This document shows, one piece after another, positions 22,801 through 33,532 of a stretch of DNA of 64,000 bases; position 1 is the first letter of the stretch, and the number at the start of each line of letters is the position of its first letter. Source of the DNA: Hygrocybe punicea (Eukaryota; Basidiomycota; Agaricomycetes; Agaricales; Hygrophoraceae); NCBI GenBank assembly GCA_963556145.1, contig OY744470.1, positions 1,922,001-1,986,000 on the forward strand, given 5' to 3'. The notes under the pieces were generated by a model, which was given only the letters and a program-made list of their open reading frames with translations, searched no databases and had not been told where the DNA came from. A program made the position numbers and the translations under genes.

Positions 22801-22950
22801 CACGCTTGGCCTGGTGGACATCCTCAATGCTCCTGTGCCTGACGAACCAACTGCTGTTTCTGATTTTGACAGTTGGATTCATCAAGGCATATTCCCCATT
22901 GCACAGATCCTTGAGAGCGGTTCAGAGACTTTCAACAAAGTGTAGATGCC
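19822..22950 (+). CDS. Conserved Agaricomycete family protein, possibly HECT-like; multi-exon
   Basis: A likely start is the ATG at 19822 (MSTPVAQWTP...). A Ser/Pro-rich N-terminus is followed, after an intron ending near 20150, by a conserved domain containing NREIISHCSDNHIALPPYPAVL, then LLIICAPV... continuing in another exon (FPYKHCICIDPAFGIVQGP). A roughly 150-residue Ser-rich linker and a helix (LLDEMDHQFFLKAHDIDLAAQGL) precede an exon from about 21536 reading GEGTGDGVVRSVLEAAIQ, TRFWRCTLDEGYYTLAP, HGISPDPISPFLL and later KRFKKHFQRYLHGCGH. The GxGxGDGVVR start and overall order resemble HECT-like modules predicted in many Agaricomycete proteins. A catalytic cysteine could not be assigned, so ligase activity is only a guess. 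Apparent stops (for example 22737) may be introns or decay. Flanking elements suggest it is itself repeated. Confidence 0.45.
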
Positions 22951-23050
22951 AATATTGTATTTCGTCAGTTAACTCTGATTTTACTAGATTTCTTTTACTG
23001 ACTGGTTCTATGGTGCTAGTAAACCTGCCGAGCACATTCACACACCCGTA

Positions 23051-24990
23051 ATGCATCATGTAACAATCATCAGAAACCCTACAAAACTGTGTAGCGCTGC
23101 ATCCACATCCGAGTCCTACACCCTTCAAAACACTGTATCCAACATTCTCTGACTGCGTTCGACCACCATACCCCCACCAATCACATACCATGTCCTTCAC
23201 ACTCACTGCATCACAACTACTGTTTCTATAGCGTTCACTCGTACATGCACCTCCTTCACAGAACCCGTATCACTGATCATTGACCTGTATGTATGTACAA
23301 CAACCTAGACTTGTAAACATGCGAGCGGCAAGTAAGTTTTCACTATGAAACGCCAACGAGGTGCTTCAAAAACGAGTGAAAGGGTCTTAATATCCTTGTT
23401 CACTTCCCACTCAATTTGTGTTGGCTCCGATTTGATGGATGATTTCACAATAGTCATTGTAAACGGCCAGCGTCTGGTACACAATGGTTGAATTGGGTCC
23501 CACCTATTCTACTCACTCCTCCTTGTTGTCTTGCACCTCCAGGTCCTCCACTTGCTCTTATTCCCACACAGGTAAGCACCTGCTTGTGTCACCATAGATG
23601 AATCAATGAACTCAACGAGCCACTCGCCGAGCTGGTTGTGGTTGTAGTCTAAAATGACGTCGGAAATGAAAGATTCAGTGGCATGAAATTGTTTTTAGAC
23701 AGGAAAATTGAATCGTACCATTGTCGTTGACACAGGAGAACCAGATTTCAGAGGGTAGGTGATCCCACTCGACGGACAGGTTGAAGAAGTCAGTGAATCT
23801 TCAAATGACCGCTGTTAGATTGGGATTTATAGGCAAGTGAAAACATACTGATCGGAATAAAACTACCTCAACTCTCAGCTTGATAATAGTCTTCCTTGCA
23901 CAGTGGAGGCTCATCATCTTCGGTGGATTACTGCATTACATGTATGTCAACAGATGTTTGGGCAACAGTGACATGTACCATATATTTCCCATATGAATCG
24001 CCTTTGTCGTGAGCGACTCTCCACATCGCCCTCATTGTCTTCGTTGCTGTGCGCTCAGTCCGCCACCGTTAGTTCTGCTGATTGAGGCTGTTGGTCGAAA
24101 ATCTCGGGGGCACTCCTGCTCGGTTTTGAGACGTGCAGGGGGGCATGCTTGGCGCGAATCGTTGCTGTCGTTGTAGTAGTCCTCGTTCCCGTCATTGTTG
24201 AATGTGAGTGTGGTGGAGGCGAGTTGGGGGGCACGTTGGTGGTAGCAAAGGCAAGTGTCAATAATAATATATTCAGAGTATTAATAATAATTAAATATTT
24301 ATTTGTCTCTGGAGTGTGAAATCACAGCTTGGAGTGTACGAAGTGGAAAGGGCAAGTGTTCAAAGTGAAAGTGGAGTGTGCAAAGTGAAAGCACAAGCGT
24401 ACGAAGTAAAGAAGGAAGAGTGCGAAGCAAAACAGAAGTGTAAGAAGTTAAGGTGAAGTCGTGTGAATTGAATCTGTTGGAGTGCAAATGGAGTTGGTGT
24501 CGTGCAAAGATAATTGATGGTGTTTAAAGTTTATTCAGCAATTTCAAGGATAATCATTTTGTCCAACAAGGACCCTCATACATATCGGTTCATGTGTAAA
24601 GCGATTTCCGAATATTTGAGCTCCGACGTCCTAGCGGGAATAAATTGGTTTTTAAATTAAATATTTACTGTAGTCTAATCATGCTCGAATTAGCTTTGGA
24701 GTGACCTTGTCCTCCCACTTTCAGTCAACCGCTGCTTGACTTGGGGCCCGTGCGCCCCCTTTTCCACTTCATCCTTTCCCCTTCGGGGACCCTTTGCGTT
24801 TTGTCTCACTTCACCCCTTTTTACCTTTATAAACACTTCTTGAGGTGGACTCCTATTCCTAGGACCTCTCTCAGTCTCACCTCGAGTAAGCTGATTTTTT
24901 TATTTTTTCCTCTCTCCCTCACCTTTCTTTATTTTCTTATCTTCAATTGTCTTTCCCTTTCGTGCTTTCTCCTTCGTCGTACCTCCCATC
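23051..24990. other. No supported gene; upstream region of the DIRS-like element
   Basis: Short open frames only. Tandem-like GTGxGAAGTxAAAG words occur at 24330-24450, and a pyrimidine-rich leader (24760-24985) lies before the gag ATG. Inverted or split terminal repeats expected of DIRS elements were not located here. Confidence 0.4.
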
Positions 24991-25002
24991 AATAAATATT
25001 TC

Positions 25003-26246
25003 ATGACTCAAAATGAAGAATTTTCCGAGGTACCAATGCAAATGCAAAGCTCATCTCATAACGGGAGAACCTCCAGTCCTTCTACAGCAGAGGTTAGATG
25101 CGACTGCACCCGAATTGTGCAGGAATACAGAAGTGGTTCTAGAGACAAGGTCTCAGCGATCCTTGACCTCACCCTCCTCCTGCCACTCAATCGAGAAGAT
25201 GACTTTGCCTCCAGAGAGGCTTTTAGATCATATTGCAAGATGCTCGACGACTTCGACAAGTTGCGATCTGGAGGCCAATCACGAGCAGAGGCCACGAACC
25301 CGTTGGCTGAATTTGATGATGAGAACCAAGAGACTGAAAACAGAGACGCACGGACCGATCGAGCCATCTCGCCGAGACCCTCCAGCGCACACGACCTCTT
25401 CTCCACCACAAAGAAGCCTTTTAGATCGGCTAAGCACGCGATCAGTTCGGACGACGAAGGAGACGAAGAAAACACTCACCCTCCCAAACAGAGGGTCAAC
25501 ATCTCTCTTCTTCCATGGGTCGTCAGGCAATCGGACCATCCTACGGAACTCCCCATGTCGCTCCAAGAAGCGAGAGTCTCCCTCGAAAACTACACGAGGG
25601 ACGTCAAGTTCACCGTTAATTTGATCCTCAACTCCCCCGATTGCCCACAATTCCCGGTTAGCAAGTGGACCAACCTCGTCTCAGGCCGATCTGTTGACCT
25701 CGACCACGTCATCTCCAGATTATTTCTCCATCTCGGAAGCCAAACGTCACGAGCACGTCGGATCTCTCGAGATCTCCTTTGGTAACTCAGCAGCAGCAAA
25801 GGCTGTCTCATCTCACAGAGAATGGATCACGGCCTGGGAACCCACCGTCGAAGCCACCATCTATGTTTTCCCACTGCGACACAGTGAGTTCCAGAAGTAT
25901 GGTAAATATATCTCTGGGCTCGTCGCGGCGCTCCCGGTCGACCAGCATCAATGAATCATACATTTCGACAAAGGCATACATATCCGAGTCGCACAACGAT
26001 GGGACCTTCTACTCACCGACATCCATGAGTTCGCCGACCTCCAACTACACTGGATCCAGTCCTGGGACGGGCTATGCGGCCACCGCAACGACGGCAAGGG
26101 CGAGCGGAACCCTTCCCATAAGCGTGACCCCTGCCACCGATGGAATGACGGCAAGTGCCCAAACAACGGGGGTAAATGCAATTATGCCCATGTCTGCTCG
26201 AGATGTCAGCAAGGCGGCCACCACGCAATCCAGCCGAAAGGTTTAG
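25003..26246 (+). pseudogene. Gag-like protein of the DIRS-like element, frameshifted
   Basis: The ATG at 25003 opens 260 codons ending at 25785, with an acidic, Ser-rich region and a LPWVVRQSDHPTELPMSL-type conserved stretch near residue 175. The frame shifts near 25720 to one reading ISEAKRHEHVGSLEISFG and WITAWEPTVEATIYVFP, and again near 25950 to WDLLLTDIHEFADLQLHWIQSWDG. That leads to a Cys/His cluster (CHRWNDGKCPNNGGKCNYAHVCSRCQQGGH, about 26130-26220) of the type found at the end of fungal gag-like proteins. The two shifts mean it is not expressed whole. Confidence 0.65.
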
Positions 26247-27525
26247 TTGTTGGGCAAACCAGCCCAAATATGCGAGGGAGTTTGTTTGGGACCCGGTTCT
26301 CCATCCAAAACTAACGACCGCTTTAGCTAGCACCTTGGAAATGCCTATCCCTTGTGTGCCAGAGAATGAACTGAACAACACCGCCACGAACAACACCATT
26401 CACCTACATCCCCATCTTTTTCAGATCGTCACACCAATCAAAGTCGACGTGCTTCGCTCCTACCTTTCCACACATCCCAATCACCCTTTCGTCCTCTCAG
26501 TATGCCAGGGCTTGCGCGAAGGTTTCTGGCCTTGGGCACAGACCGACGACCCTTTGTATCCAGTCACTCACGATAACTGCTTCCGGCCTGTCCACGATCC
26601 CGAACATCGCGTTTTCCTGCTGGAGCAACGCGACGCCAAAGTCGCCCTCGGCCAATTTTCTCTTCCCTTCAGGAGGGAACTACTTCCAGGCATGCACAGC
26701 ATGCCCCTCGGGGTCATTTTGAAACCCCACTCAATGGCTTTGCGAATGGTCATCGACCAGAGTGCAGAGCCTTTCGCACAAAACTCATTGATCCCTAAAG
26801 AGGACCGTTTCGTGCGTATGGACAACCTGCACCATCTCGGTCACGCCCTTCGCCTCGTACACACTCAACACCCTGGTCGCAAGCTCGTTGTTTTCAAGTC
26901 TAACATCTCCCACGTGTACCGTCTCATCCCTATGGCACCCCTGTGGCAAATACGGCAAATTATGACTTTCGATGGCGAACATTCCGTGAACCGTTGCAAC
27001 CACTTCGGTAACGGAGCCAGTGGTCATGTTTTCGCTAGCTTCGCCTGCTTGGTAACCTGGATCGCGATTTACATTTTACTCTTGATCGACATCTTTACCT
27101 ACGTTGACGACAACTTCTCCTGGGAATTTGCGGACAGCCTCACTTGGTACGAACCTCATCAAAAATTGATGCCGACTAAGCAAGCTCGTCTTCTCCAACT
27201 ATGGGATGTTCTTGGCATACCCCACGCCGAGAGTAAACAAGAGTGGGGGGCTGCACTGTCCATCATCGGTTTCCTTGTCGACCCCAATGCAATGACCATC
27301 ACGATGGCATCCGATCGACGCGCAGAACTCGTCGCTGCCATCCAATGCTTTGCTTCACTAGGCCAGCGTCGCCCTCTTCGCGATTTCCAGAAGATAGCTG
27401 GCTGGATCAACTGGGCCCTCAATGTGTATCCTTTACTGCGGCCCAGTCTGTCAATGACTTATCACAAAATGACCAGTAAATCGGTGCCGCACAAGCCCAT
27501 CTGGATCAACAGCACCATGACCTGA
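26176..27525 (+). pseudogene. Reverse transcriptase of the DIRS-like element, ends at an in-frame TGA
   Basis: Open for 449 codons. RT landmarks are MPLGVILKPHS and MALRMVIDQS (fingers), FKSNISHVYRLIPM (palm; the usual D-x-S-x-A/Y region), FGNGASGHVFASFA and YVDDNFSW, which carries the catalytic Y-x-D-D at about 27100. IIGFLVDPNAMTITM and the thumb (AAIQCFASLGQRRPLRDFQKIAGWINWALNVYP) follow. A TGA at 27523-27525 falls within conserved sequence and the same frame continues (ELLWVADEIERSDGIH). This suggests a mutated Arg CGA or Trp codon rather than a natural end. Confidence 0.8.
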
Positions 27526-28774
27526 GAACTCCTCTGGGTTGCGGATGAAATTGAACGATCCGATGGCATCCATTCTCAACTCCACCACCTGGTCTGCGTG
27601 TGATGCGGATATCTCTTTCTACACTGATGCGTGCCCTGCTGGCCTTGGCTTCTGGTCACCCGCACTTTCCACTGGGCACACCCACACCCTGCCTGATGGG
27701 CATCCACACACCATCTTTTACCTCGAAGCCCTCACTGTTCTCTCTGCATTGGTGCACATCACGCTCCATGTCACGCCCCTGCCTCAACGTGTCGTCGTGT
27801 ATTGCGACAACTCCAACTCCGTTGACATGTTCAACACCCTTTGAGCGACCCCAGGGCCTTTACAATCTGATCCTCCTCACTGCCGTCAAGCTCTCCCTCC
27901 TCCACAGTTTTACTTTCCGCGTCGACTTCCTCCCCGGTTTGTACAACGACATCGCCGACGCACTCTTGCGGATGGAACACCTTCGCACAGGACCTCTTCC
28001 CCACCCTTTCCATCACCCCCTTTCAACCCCCTCATGTGCTGCTGGGGGTGGCGCAATGTTGATGACCCCTAAATGGTTGGCCAGGCAGCCATCACGGCAA
28101 CCCTGGTCGATTGACAGGCTCAGGCATGAATGCGCCATCGCAATCGGTTGTGCCATTGAGCCTGCAACTGCCACGACTTACTCCTCCGCCTTGCATTCTT
28201 ACCTCACTTTCTGCGCTGCACATCAGCTGCCCAACTCCCCCACCCCTGACTCCCTCAGCTTCTTCGTCATTTACATGTCACACCACATCAAACCACAGTC
28301 CGTCAACAACTACCTCTCTGGCATTTGCAACCAGCTCGAACTGTTCTACCCTGATGTCCGCGCCTCCCGTCGTCATCCTCTCATGTCCACAACCCTGGCC
28401 GGGTGCAAGAAATTGCGCGCCATTGGGACCAATCGCAAGCGACCCTTGACCTGCGACGACCTGAACTCCCTTACGTCCTCGTATATGGCCTTCCCTTCCC
28501 ACGATGACCGCCTATTTGCCGCTATGACAATCGTAGCCTTCCATGGCTTTCTCCGGCTGGGGGAACTGGTGTGGCCTGACAACCTACACTTACAAGACTA
28601 CCGGAAGGTCACGATGCATGACAGCGTTCAGCTCCACCCCGCCTCCTTCGATTTTTACCTACCCGGCCACAAGGCGGACCGGTTCTTTGAAGGGAGTTGC
28701 GTCCTTATCCACACAAGGGACTCCGCACACGACCCACTCACCATCTTCTTCACCTACGTGCACTGCCGTGACCA

Positions 28775-29623
28775 CACAGGGTGCGCAGTAGCATACCATG
28801 TCACACAGTATCTTGAAAGTACTTGACAAGTATACTAAATATCATTACCATAACATTCAACATGGTATTGTAACAGTATTCAGACATAAACTACAATACT
28901 TGTGCCCAAATTCATCTGAAGGTATGAAGGCAAATGAGACTTATACCTTTTCAATAACATCAAGCCTTTTGTTTCACTACTTTTACTGTATCTACAGCAA
29001 AGTACTGTATAGTTCAGATAGAATACTTGCAGCCTAAGATGAATCAAAGTATTAAACTAGTAAGGAAGTTGTGCCACTTTCACTACTAGGATACCTTTTG
29101 AATCCTTTCAAGATACAGTGTGAAATAGTATAGTACTGTTGCCATATTGTGGATCTAAGATACTGTGTCAATACTTTTAAGATACTGTTTCAGTACTTTT
29201 ATTATAATAAAAGAATCTTAAAAGTATTGACACAGTATCTTAAATCCACAATATGGCAACAGTACTATACTATTTCACACTGTATCTTGATAGGATTCAA
29301 AAGGTATCCTAATAGTAAAAGTGGCCCAACTTCCTTACTGGTTTAATACTTTGATTCATCTTAGGCTGCAAGTATTCTATCCAAACTATACAGTACTTTG
29401 CTGTAAATACAGTAAAAGTAGTGAAACAAAAGGCTTGATGTTATTGAAAAGGTATAAGTCTCATTTGCCTTCATACCTTCAGATGAATTTGAGCACAAGT
29501 ATTGTAGTTTATGTCTGAATACTGTTACAATACCATGTTGAATGTTATGGTAATGATATTTAGTATACTTGTCAAGTACTTTCAAGATACTGTGTGACAT
29601 GGTATGCTACTGTGCACCCTGTG
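28775..29623. mobile_element. 849 bp full-length palindrome with CACAGGGTGC ends and 3 bp duplication
   Basis: The whole element folds back. The left half (to about 29190) is nearly identical to the inverse of the right half, so the same 79-codon open frame appears at 28798-29037 on plus and 29361-29600 on minus. The ends are CACAGGGTGCRCAGTAGCAT, and the flank CCA is repeated at 28772-28774 and 29624-29626. Removing the element plus one CCA restores the recombinase frame (CRDQLFPTHTELWL). A CAC start with a 3 bp duplication suggests a CACTA-type non-autonomous element, though the palindromic build is unusual. Confidence 0.88.
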
Positions 29624-29708
29624 CCAACTTTTCCCGACGCACACCGAATTGTGGCTGTGTTCCAATGGTCAGATTCCCGTCCGCTCTTGGTTCATTCGCC
29701 GTCTACGG

Positions 29709-30375
29709 CAAGGGGGTGGCGGAACAGGAATTTCCGATATACACTCATATTTTATTTTAAGGGCCAGTTTGGAACCCCCCCCCCCTTCCTTCCATATAGG
29801 GTATGTTTAGATCACGTGTATGTATGTTTCTTGCGACAAACCAATCTAGATATGGAATTTTCTCTCAAGATACTATATGTAGGTAATATATCATATATCA
29901 TACTATTAGTTGCACCACTTTTTACCATTTGGTTTGCAGCTCATGATCAGTCACAGAGAGAAAATATAAGTGGCAGTTTTTGTGGAGCAAAATCATAATT
30001 AAAGCATGTGAAATGAGACTGGTAAGAGTGTCAGTACAGCGTAGGACAGTGTAGGACAAATTGGACTTACTCAAATGCTTACCTCTTCTGCTTTGCCATG
30101 TACTAACAGCTGTGTAGATCAATGAATAAAATTTTTATTTATGATGTATTGATCCATGGACAGCTGCTTCTTGCTTGGACAGCCCCTTCTTCATGTTGTT
30201 GGAGTCTCAGCAACCTTGCCAAGCAAGGTAATTGTAAGGTGTGACTCGAGAAGCAAAGAAATTAGGTGCTATGTCCATTTTAGGGCACACTTGAGCCCAA
30301 GTCAGAAAAAAATTTAAGGCCCCCGGCCGGACCCCCCCACCCCCGGTTCGGGATTCCCGTTCCGCCACCCCCTTG
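29709..30375. mobile_element. Non-autonomous hAT-like element (667 bp) with poly-C tracts near both ends, copy 1
   Basis: The ends are CAAGGGGGTGGCGGAAC and its inverse; the 8 bp duplication GTCTACGG is at 29701-29708 and 30376-30383. Poly-C runs lie about 65 bp inside each end (29776-29789 and 30330-30345). Removing it restores the recombinase frame (RRLR-RHFPDP). A second copy is at 57927-58612. Confidence 0.9.
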
Positions 30376-30563
30376 GTCTACGGCGACACTTCCCTGACCC
30401 CTCCATTGGCGGTCAATCCCTCCATTCCGGCGGCACGACCGACCTCGCCAATTCCGGCGTACCCCCGTACTTGATCCAGAGTATCGGCCGTTGGGCTTCC
30501 AACGCCTGGCAAATTTACATCCACTGGCACCCTGCATTACAGGCCGCTTTTTTGTTCTGCCGA

Positions 30564-30800
30564 CATCAGTAAAACAAGGGTCATCTTAGTTTGTCTTACT
30601 AAGTTCTTAATTTGTCTTAGTGGTGAGTTAAGACAGATTAAGACGAATTAAGACGAGATTTTGGTAAGACGAAATAAGACGAAATAAGAAGGTCCTTCCA
30701 CTTACTTTTTCTTACTTTGTCTTGTTTTTTCTTATACATTCTTAGTGTCTTCTTATATGTTCTTAGTTTTATCTTAATTGTCTCTTATATATCTTATTTC
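30564..30800. repeat. CATCAGTAAAAC terminus with TTAAGAC sub-terminal repeats
   Basis: CATCAGTAAAAC is followed by many copies of TTAGTTTGTCTTA and the inverted TTAAGACGAATTAAGACG, then TTCTTA words to about 30790. It overlaps the last codons of the recombinase frame. The opening word is the inverse of the ends at 14571-14582 and 40514-40525. The other end was not found. Confidence 0.5.
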
Positions 30801-31168
30801 AGACAGAATGAAAACAAATAAATCAATTCAATACTACTACGACTTGCATAGTGAAGTACGAGATATGTAAATGGATCACTATATTATGGGTGGGGGCATA
30901 GGGAGGACTCGGACGGGGGCGCAGTAAATGACCAGCACGGCGCCAGGCGGCTTGGGAATAATGAGGGAAAAAAAATAGCGGCACAAAAAAAAGCAACGGC
31001 ACGGCACAAGTTAAGGGGGCATGAACAAGGCAAGGGGATGATGGAGGACATGGGAGCATTGGTTCAACAGATGCGGCGCGGCAGGCAGTGGGAAAACGGG
31101 TAGGTGGTGTGGGGATTGATCAATCTATGAGAAAATGAGATTTGTCTCGATTTTGGAACAAAAATGAT

Positions 31169-33391
31169 TTATACCATCATCATCCGAAACATCTTAAAGA
31201 GCCGCTCGCTCATCCCCCCCGGCTGCTCCAATCCAGGACATCTGAGAATCACCCCGCCGGCTGAATTTTGCATATGTCTGTGCCTTCTCAATGATCTTCG
31301 CAAAAGAACCTTTGCGAAGGTTCTTGATTGAGGTGAGATAGTTCCGTGACGCTGCACCCCAGTTCGGTTCGTTGAAGGCGCGATCCTTGGCAGACTCCTT
31401 GCCTGTGGCAGTGTTGACAGATTTGATGATTGCCTTCGAAACATACTTGCCTTTCTTTGTATCCCCACCCAGGGACTCCATGGTGATAGCGTTGTCGCGC
31501 CAAAGTACATATGTGCGCTCAACCTAATCAAATGGTGAGTTTAAGTATGTAAAAAGGAGAAAGAATGTACGGCAGCGAGTGAGAGGGCCAGAGCATTATA
31601 TGGACCCAGTTCATCCAGATCGGGCACCCTCACGGCACCCAGGATAGCCGAATAGTGAGTTGCAAATGTTTGAAGAACAATGGGACCATGGAATAGGCCA
31701 CGATATTTCTACAATGTGAACAAAAATGTTAGTGCCGTTGTGTCGCAAAAGGTTAGATGTACCGATCGGTCGTTCCCATCAGCTTTCTGGTAAAGGAAGG
31801 CCAAATTCTCGAGTTGTTGTGCTGCAAAAGACGCGCGGGCCCTGTCATTATCAAACATTTCATTGTTGTCATAAAAGGCATTGACGATCGCAAGTGCCGC
31901 AGAGCCGAAGGACACACGCCATTTATAAATGCGTTGGTTAGCCTGTAAATAGTTTGTAGTGTAAAATTATGTAAATAGCTTGAACTTACAATACTAAAGA
32001 CGGCCTCATTGATTGTGGCAACGAGCGGGATGCTGTCGCCGTAGACCTCGTTCCACACCTGTTGCTGAGCCGTGACAGCGTCGTGGTCCTCGACGTACCA
32101 GGGATCCTTGTATGTGGCAACGTAGTTGAGGTAGGTTGGAATGTAGACTCGGCGCCAGGTATTGCCCCTTTCGCAACCTGCTGGGAGCTGGCTGTTGACG
32201 AATTTCCCGTGGCTGGTGTGAGTTTTGCTGTCTTGTGATGTGTCCGGATCACCATCTTCGACTTTGAGGGGGACCTGCAATGGTAGACTATACAACCACC
32301 GCTAATGAGTCAACGACGGCACTCACTGAATGTGCCATTTAACAAATCGAAGAAGCTGGCGTCTTGGATGTGAGCCATTCATCGTCGCTCGCGTCAAGGA
32401 GCTCCAAGGGTTCGGAGAGGGGTTTGAGCTTGGTTAGGACCGGCTCTGATTTATGGATGACAGTAGCAACCTTCGCCTTGCTTTTGGTCGAGGCCGTTGA
32501 AACAAGAGTTGAAGACTGAATGGTCGAACCCGATCGAAGACTGGCACTTGCAACGCTGGTCTTCGATTTTCCTCCTTTTCCTGAAGAAATTTTGGCCACC
32601 CAGTTGTCGACGAGGCCAGACGCAGACTTGTCGAAAGGTCTAAACAAGTTATAGTAAAAAAGTGTCGTCTCTTCGAGCTGGAACATGGTGATGGGAGTCA
32701 CCTGACTGATTGGGTAAGAGTGCCTCGAGTCGCTGTGATAATCAGCCTGTGTTTGATCTTCAGAAAGCGCTCGACTGCCAGCTCACCTTCAGCATTGCTG
32801 ACTGGAGCTTCACGGAACGCCTTGACAGCCTCACGAACACCTGGTTTTCCGACTCGCCTCCTTTTCTTCGACTGCACCTCTTCCACTTCTTCCACAGCAT
32901 TTTCATCACCCCCATCTTCATCAGGCAGGTAGAGGTCGTCGTCGTCATCAATTACCTCGTTGTTGCCTACCTTGTCGAAGCCTATCGCAACACTACTTGC
33001 GGCATCATCGTTCTCTGCGTCCTCGGTGAGGGAGTTGGCTGTTCTCTGAAGGAGGCATTACCACTGATGTTTATTCATAACTCAAAAGATAGTACTATAC
33101 CTTTGGTAAGCTAGGAACACGTTGTGAAGGCGCTTGATGACGGGCCTCGGCATGAGTTTCTATGCCTGCGCTCGCCCTCGCATCACTCCGGCTAATCGTA
33201 GTTTCTAGGGAAGCAAGCTCGCGAAGCTTTTTTTCACGTAGCTGGTCAAGGGCCTCCTTTTCGAGTCATTCACGTTCACGGTACTCGTGCATCTCCGCTT
33301 GGGTACGTCGTTTCCACTTGGGTACTGCGAGACCCGGATGTTGAGTACTGTTTTTAGCTCGAGTTTGCATGCGGTCGTTTGGTACAGGCAT
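31169..33391 (-). pseudogene. Plavaka-linked accessory protein, copy B, multi-exon with one nonsense codon
   Basis: The start is the ATG at 33391-33389. Codon 42 is TGA (33268-33266) in an otherwise open charged helix. Downstream exons give an acidic linker (DDDDDLYLPDEDGGDENAV), a basic patch (KKRRRVG), REAPVSNAEGELAVERFLKIKHR, then 'ETTLFYYNLFRPFDKSASGLVDNWVAK' and a Ser/Thr-rich tail. Further left lie VYIPTYLNYVATYKDPWYV and VWNEVYGDSIPLVATINEAVFSI (about 31990-32140), FGSAALAIVNAFYDNNE, NLAFLYQKADGNDRS, and a final exon with ERTYVLWRDNAITMESLGG and EPNWGAASRNYLTSIKNL. Short introns separate these blocks. The family is widespread in basidiomycete genomes but has no known function. It lies head to head with the transposase, 141 bp apart. 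Confidence 0.75.
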
Positions 33392-33532
33392 CACAGTGGA
33401 GGACTCGGATCGTTGTGGGGTATGTGGGGTTCAAGAGTTGAAAACTTGAATTTGAACTTGTTTGCCTCTTGTTTTTCAGCGTGTGAAACAGCGTTGAGGT
33501 ATCGCCACGCCCGGTGCAAGCCGGATACTAGT

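Larger units (their letters stand above)
25003..30572 (+). mobile_element. DIRS-like (tyrosine recombinase) retrotransposon, coding part, decayed
   Basis: Gag-like, reverse transcriptase, RNase H and tyrosine recombinase regions occur in that order on one strand. An RT-RH-YR set without a DDE integrase is diagnostic of DIRS-type elements. Two later insertions (28775-29623 and 29709-30375) lie in the recombinase exon. Removing them gives a frame running to a TAA at 30570-30572. Termini were not identified. Confidence 0.75.
27539..30572 (+). pseudogene. RNase H and tyrosine recombinase of the DIRS-like element, twice interrupted
   Basis: RNase H is read in one frame at 27590-27840 (YTDACPAGLGFW, FYLEALTVLSAL, VVYCDNSNSVDMF), then shifts. 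The NDIADALLRM motif is at about 27947. The recombinase spans 28110-28774: a SAM-like N-domain (SALHSYLTFCAAHQLP, MSHHIKPQSVNNYLSGI), then the catalytic domain with GFLRLGELVW (first Arg) and LPGHKADRFF (Lys). It resumes at 29627-29708 (LWLCSNGQIPVRSWFIRRLR) and 30384-30572 (HFPDPSIGGQSLHSGG, LIQSIGRWASNAWQIYI with the candidate Tyr). The expected H-x-x-R of the third motif reads Q-x-x-H here, so the enzyme would be dead even without the insertions. Confidence 0.8.

Noticed and set aside
29361..29600. 79-codon frame duplicated on both strands of the palindrome
   Set aside because: Symmetry of the palindrome reproduces it; no motif or start context, so coding is unlikely.
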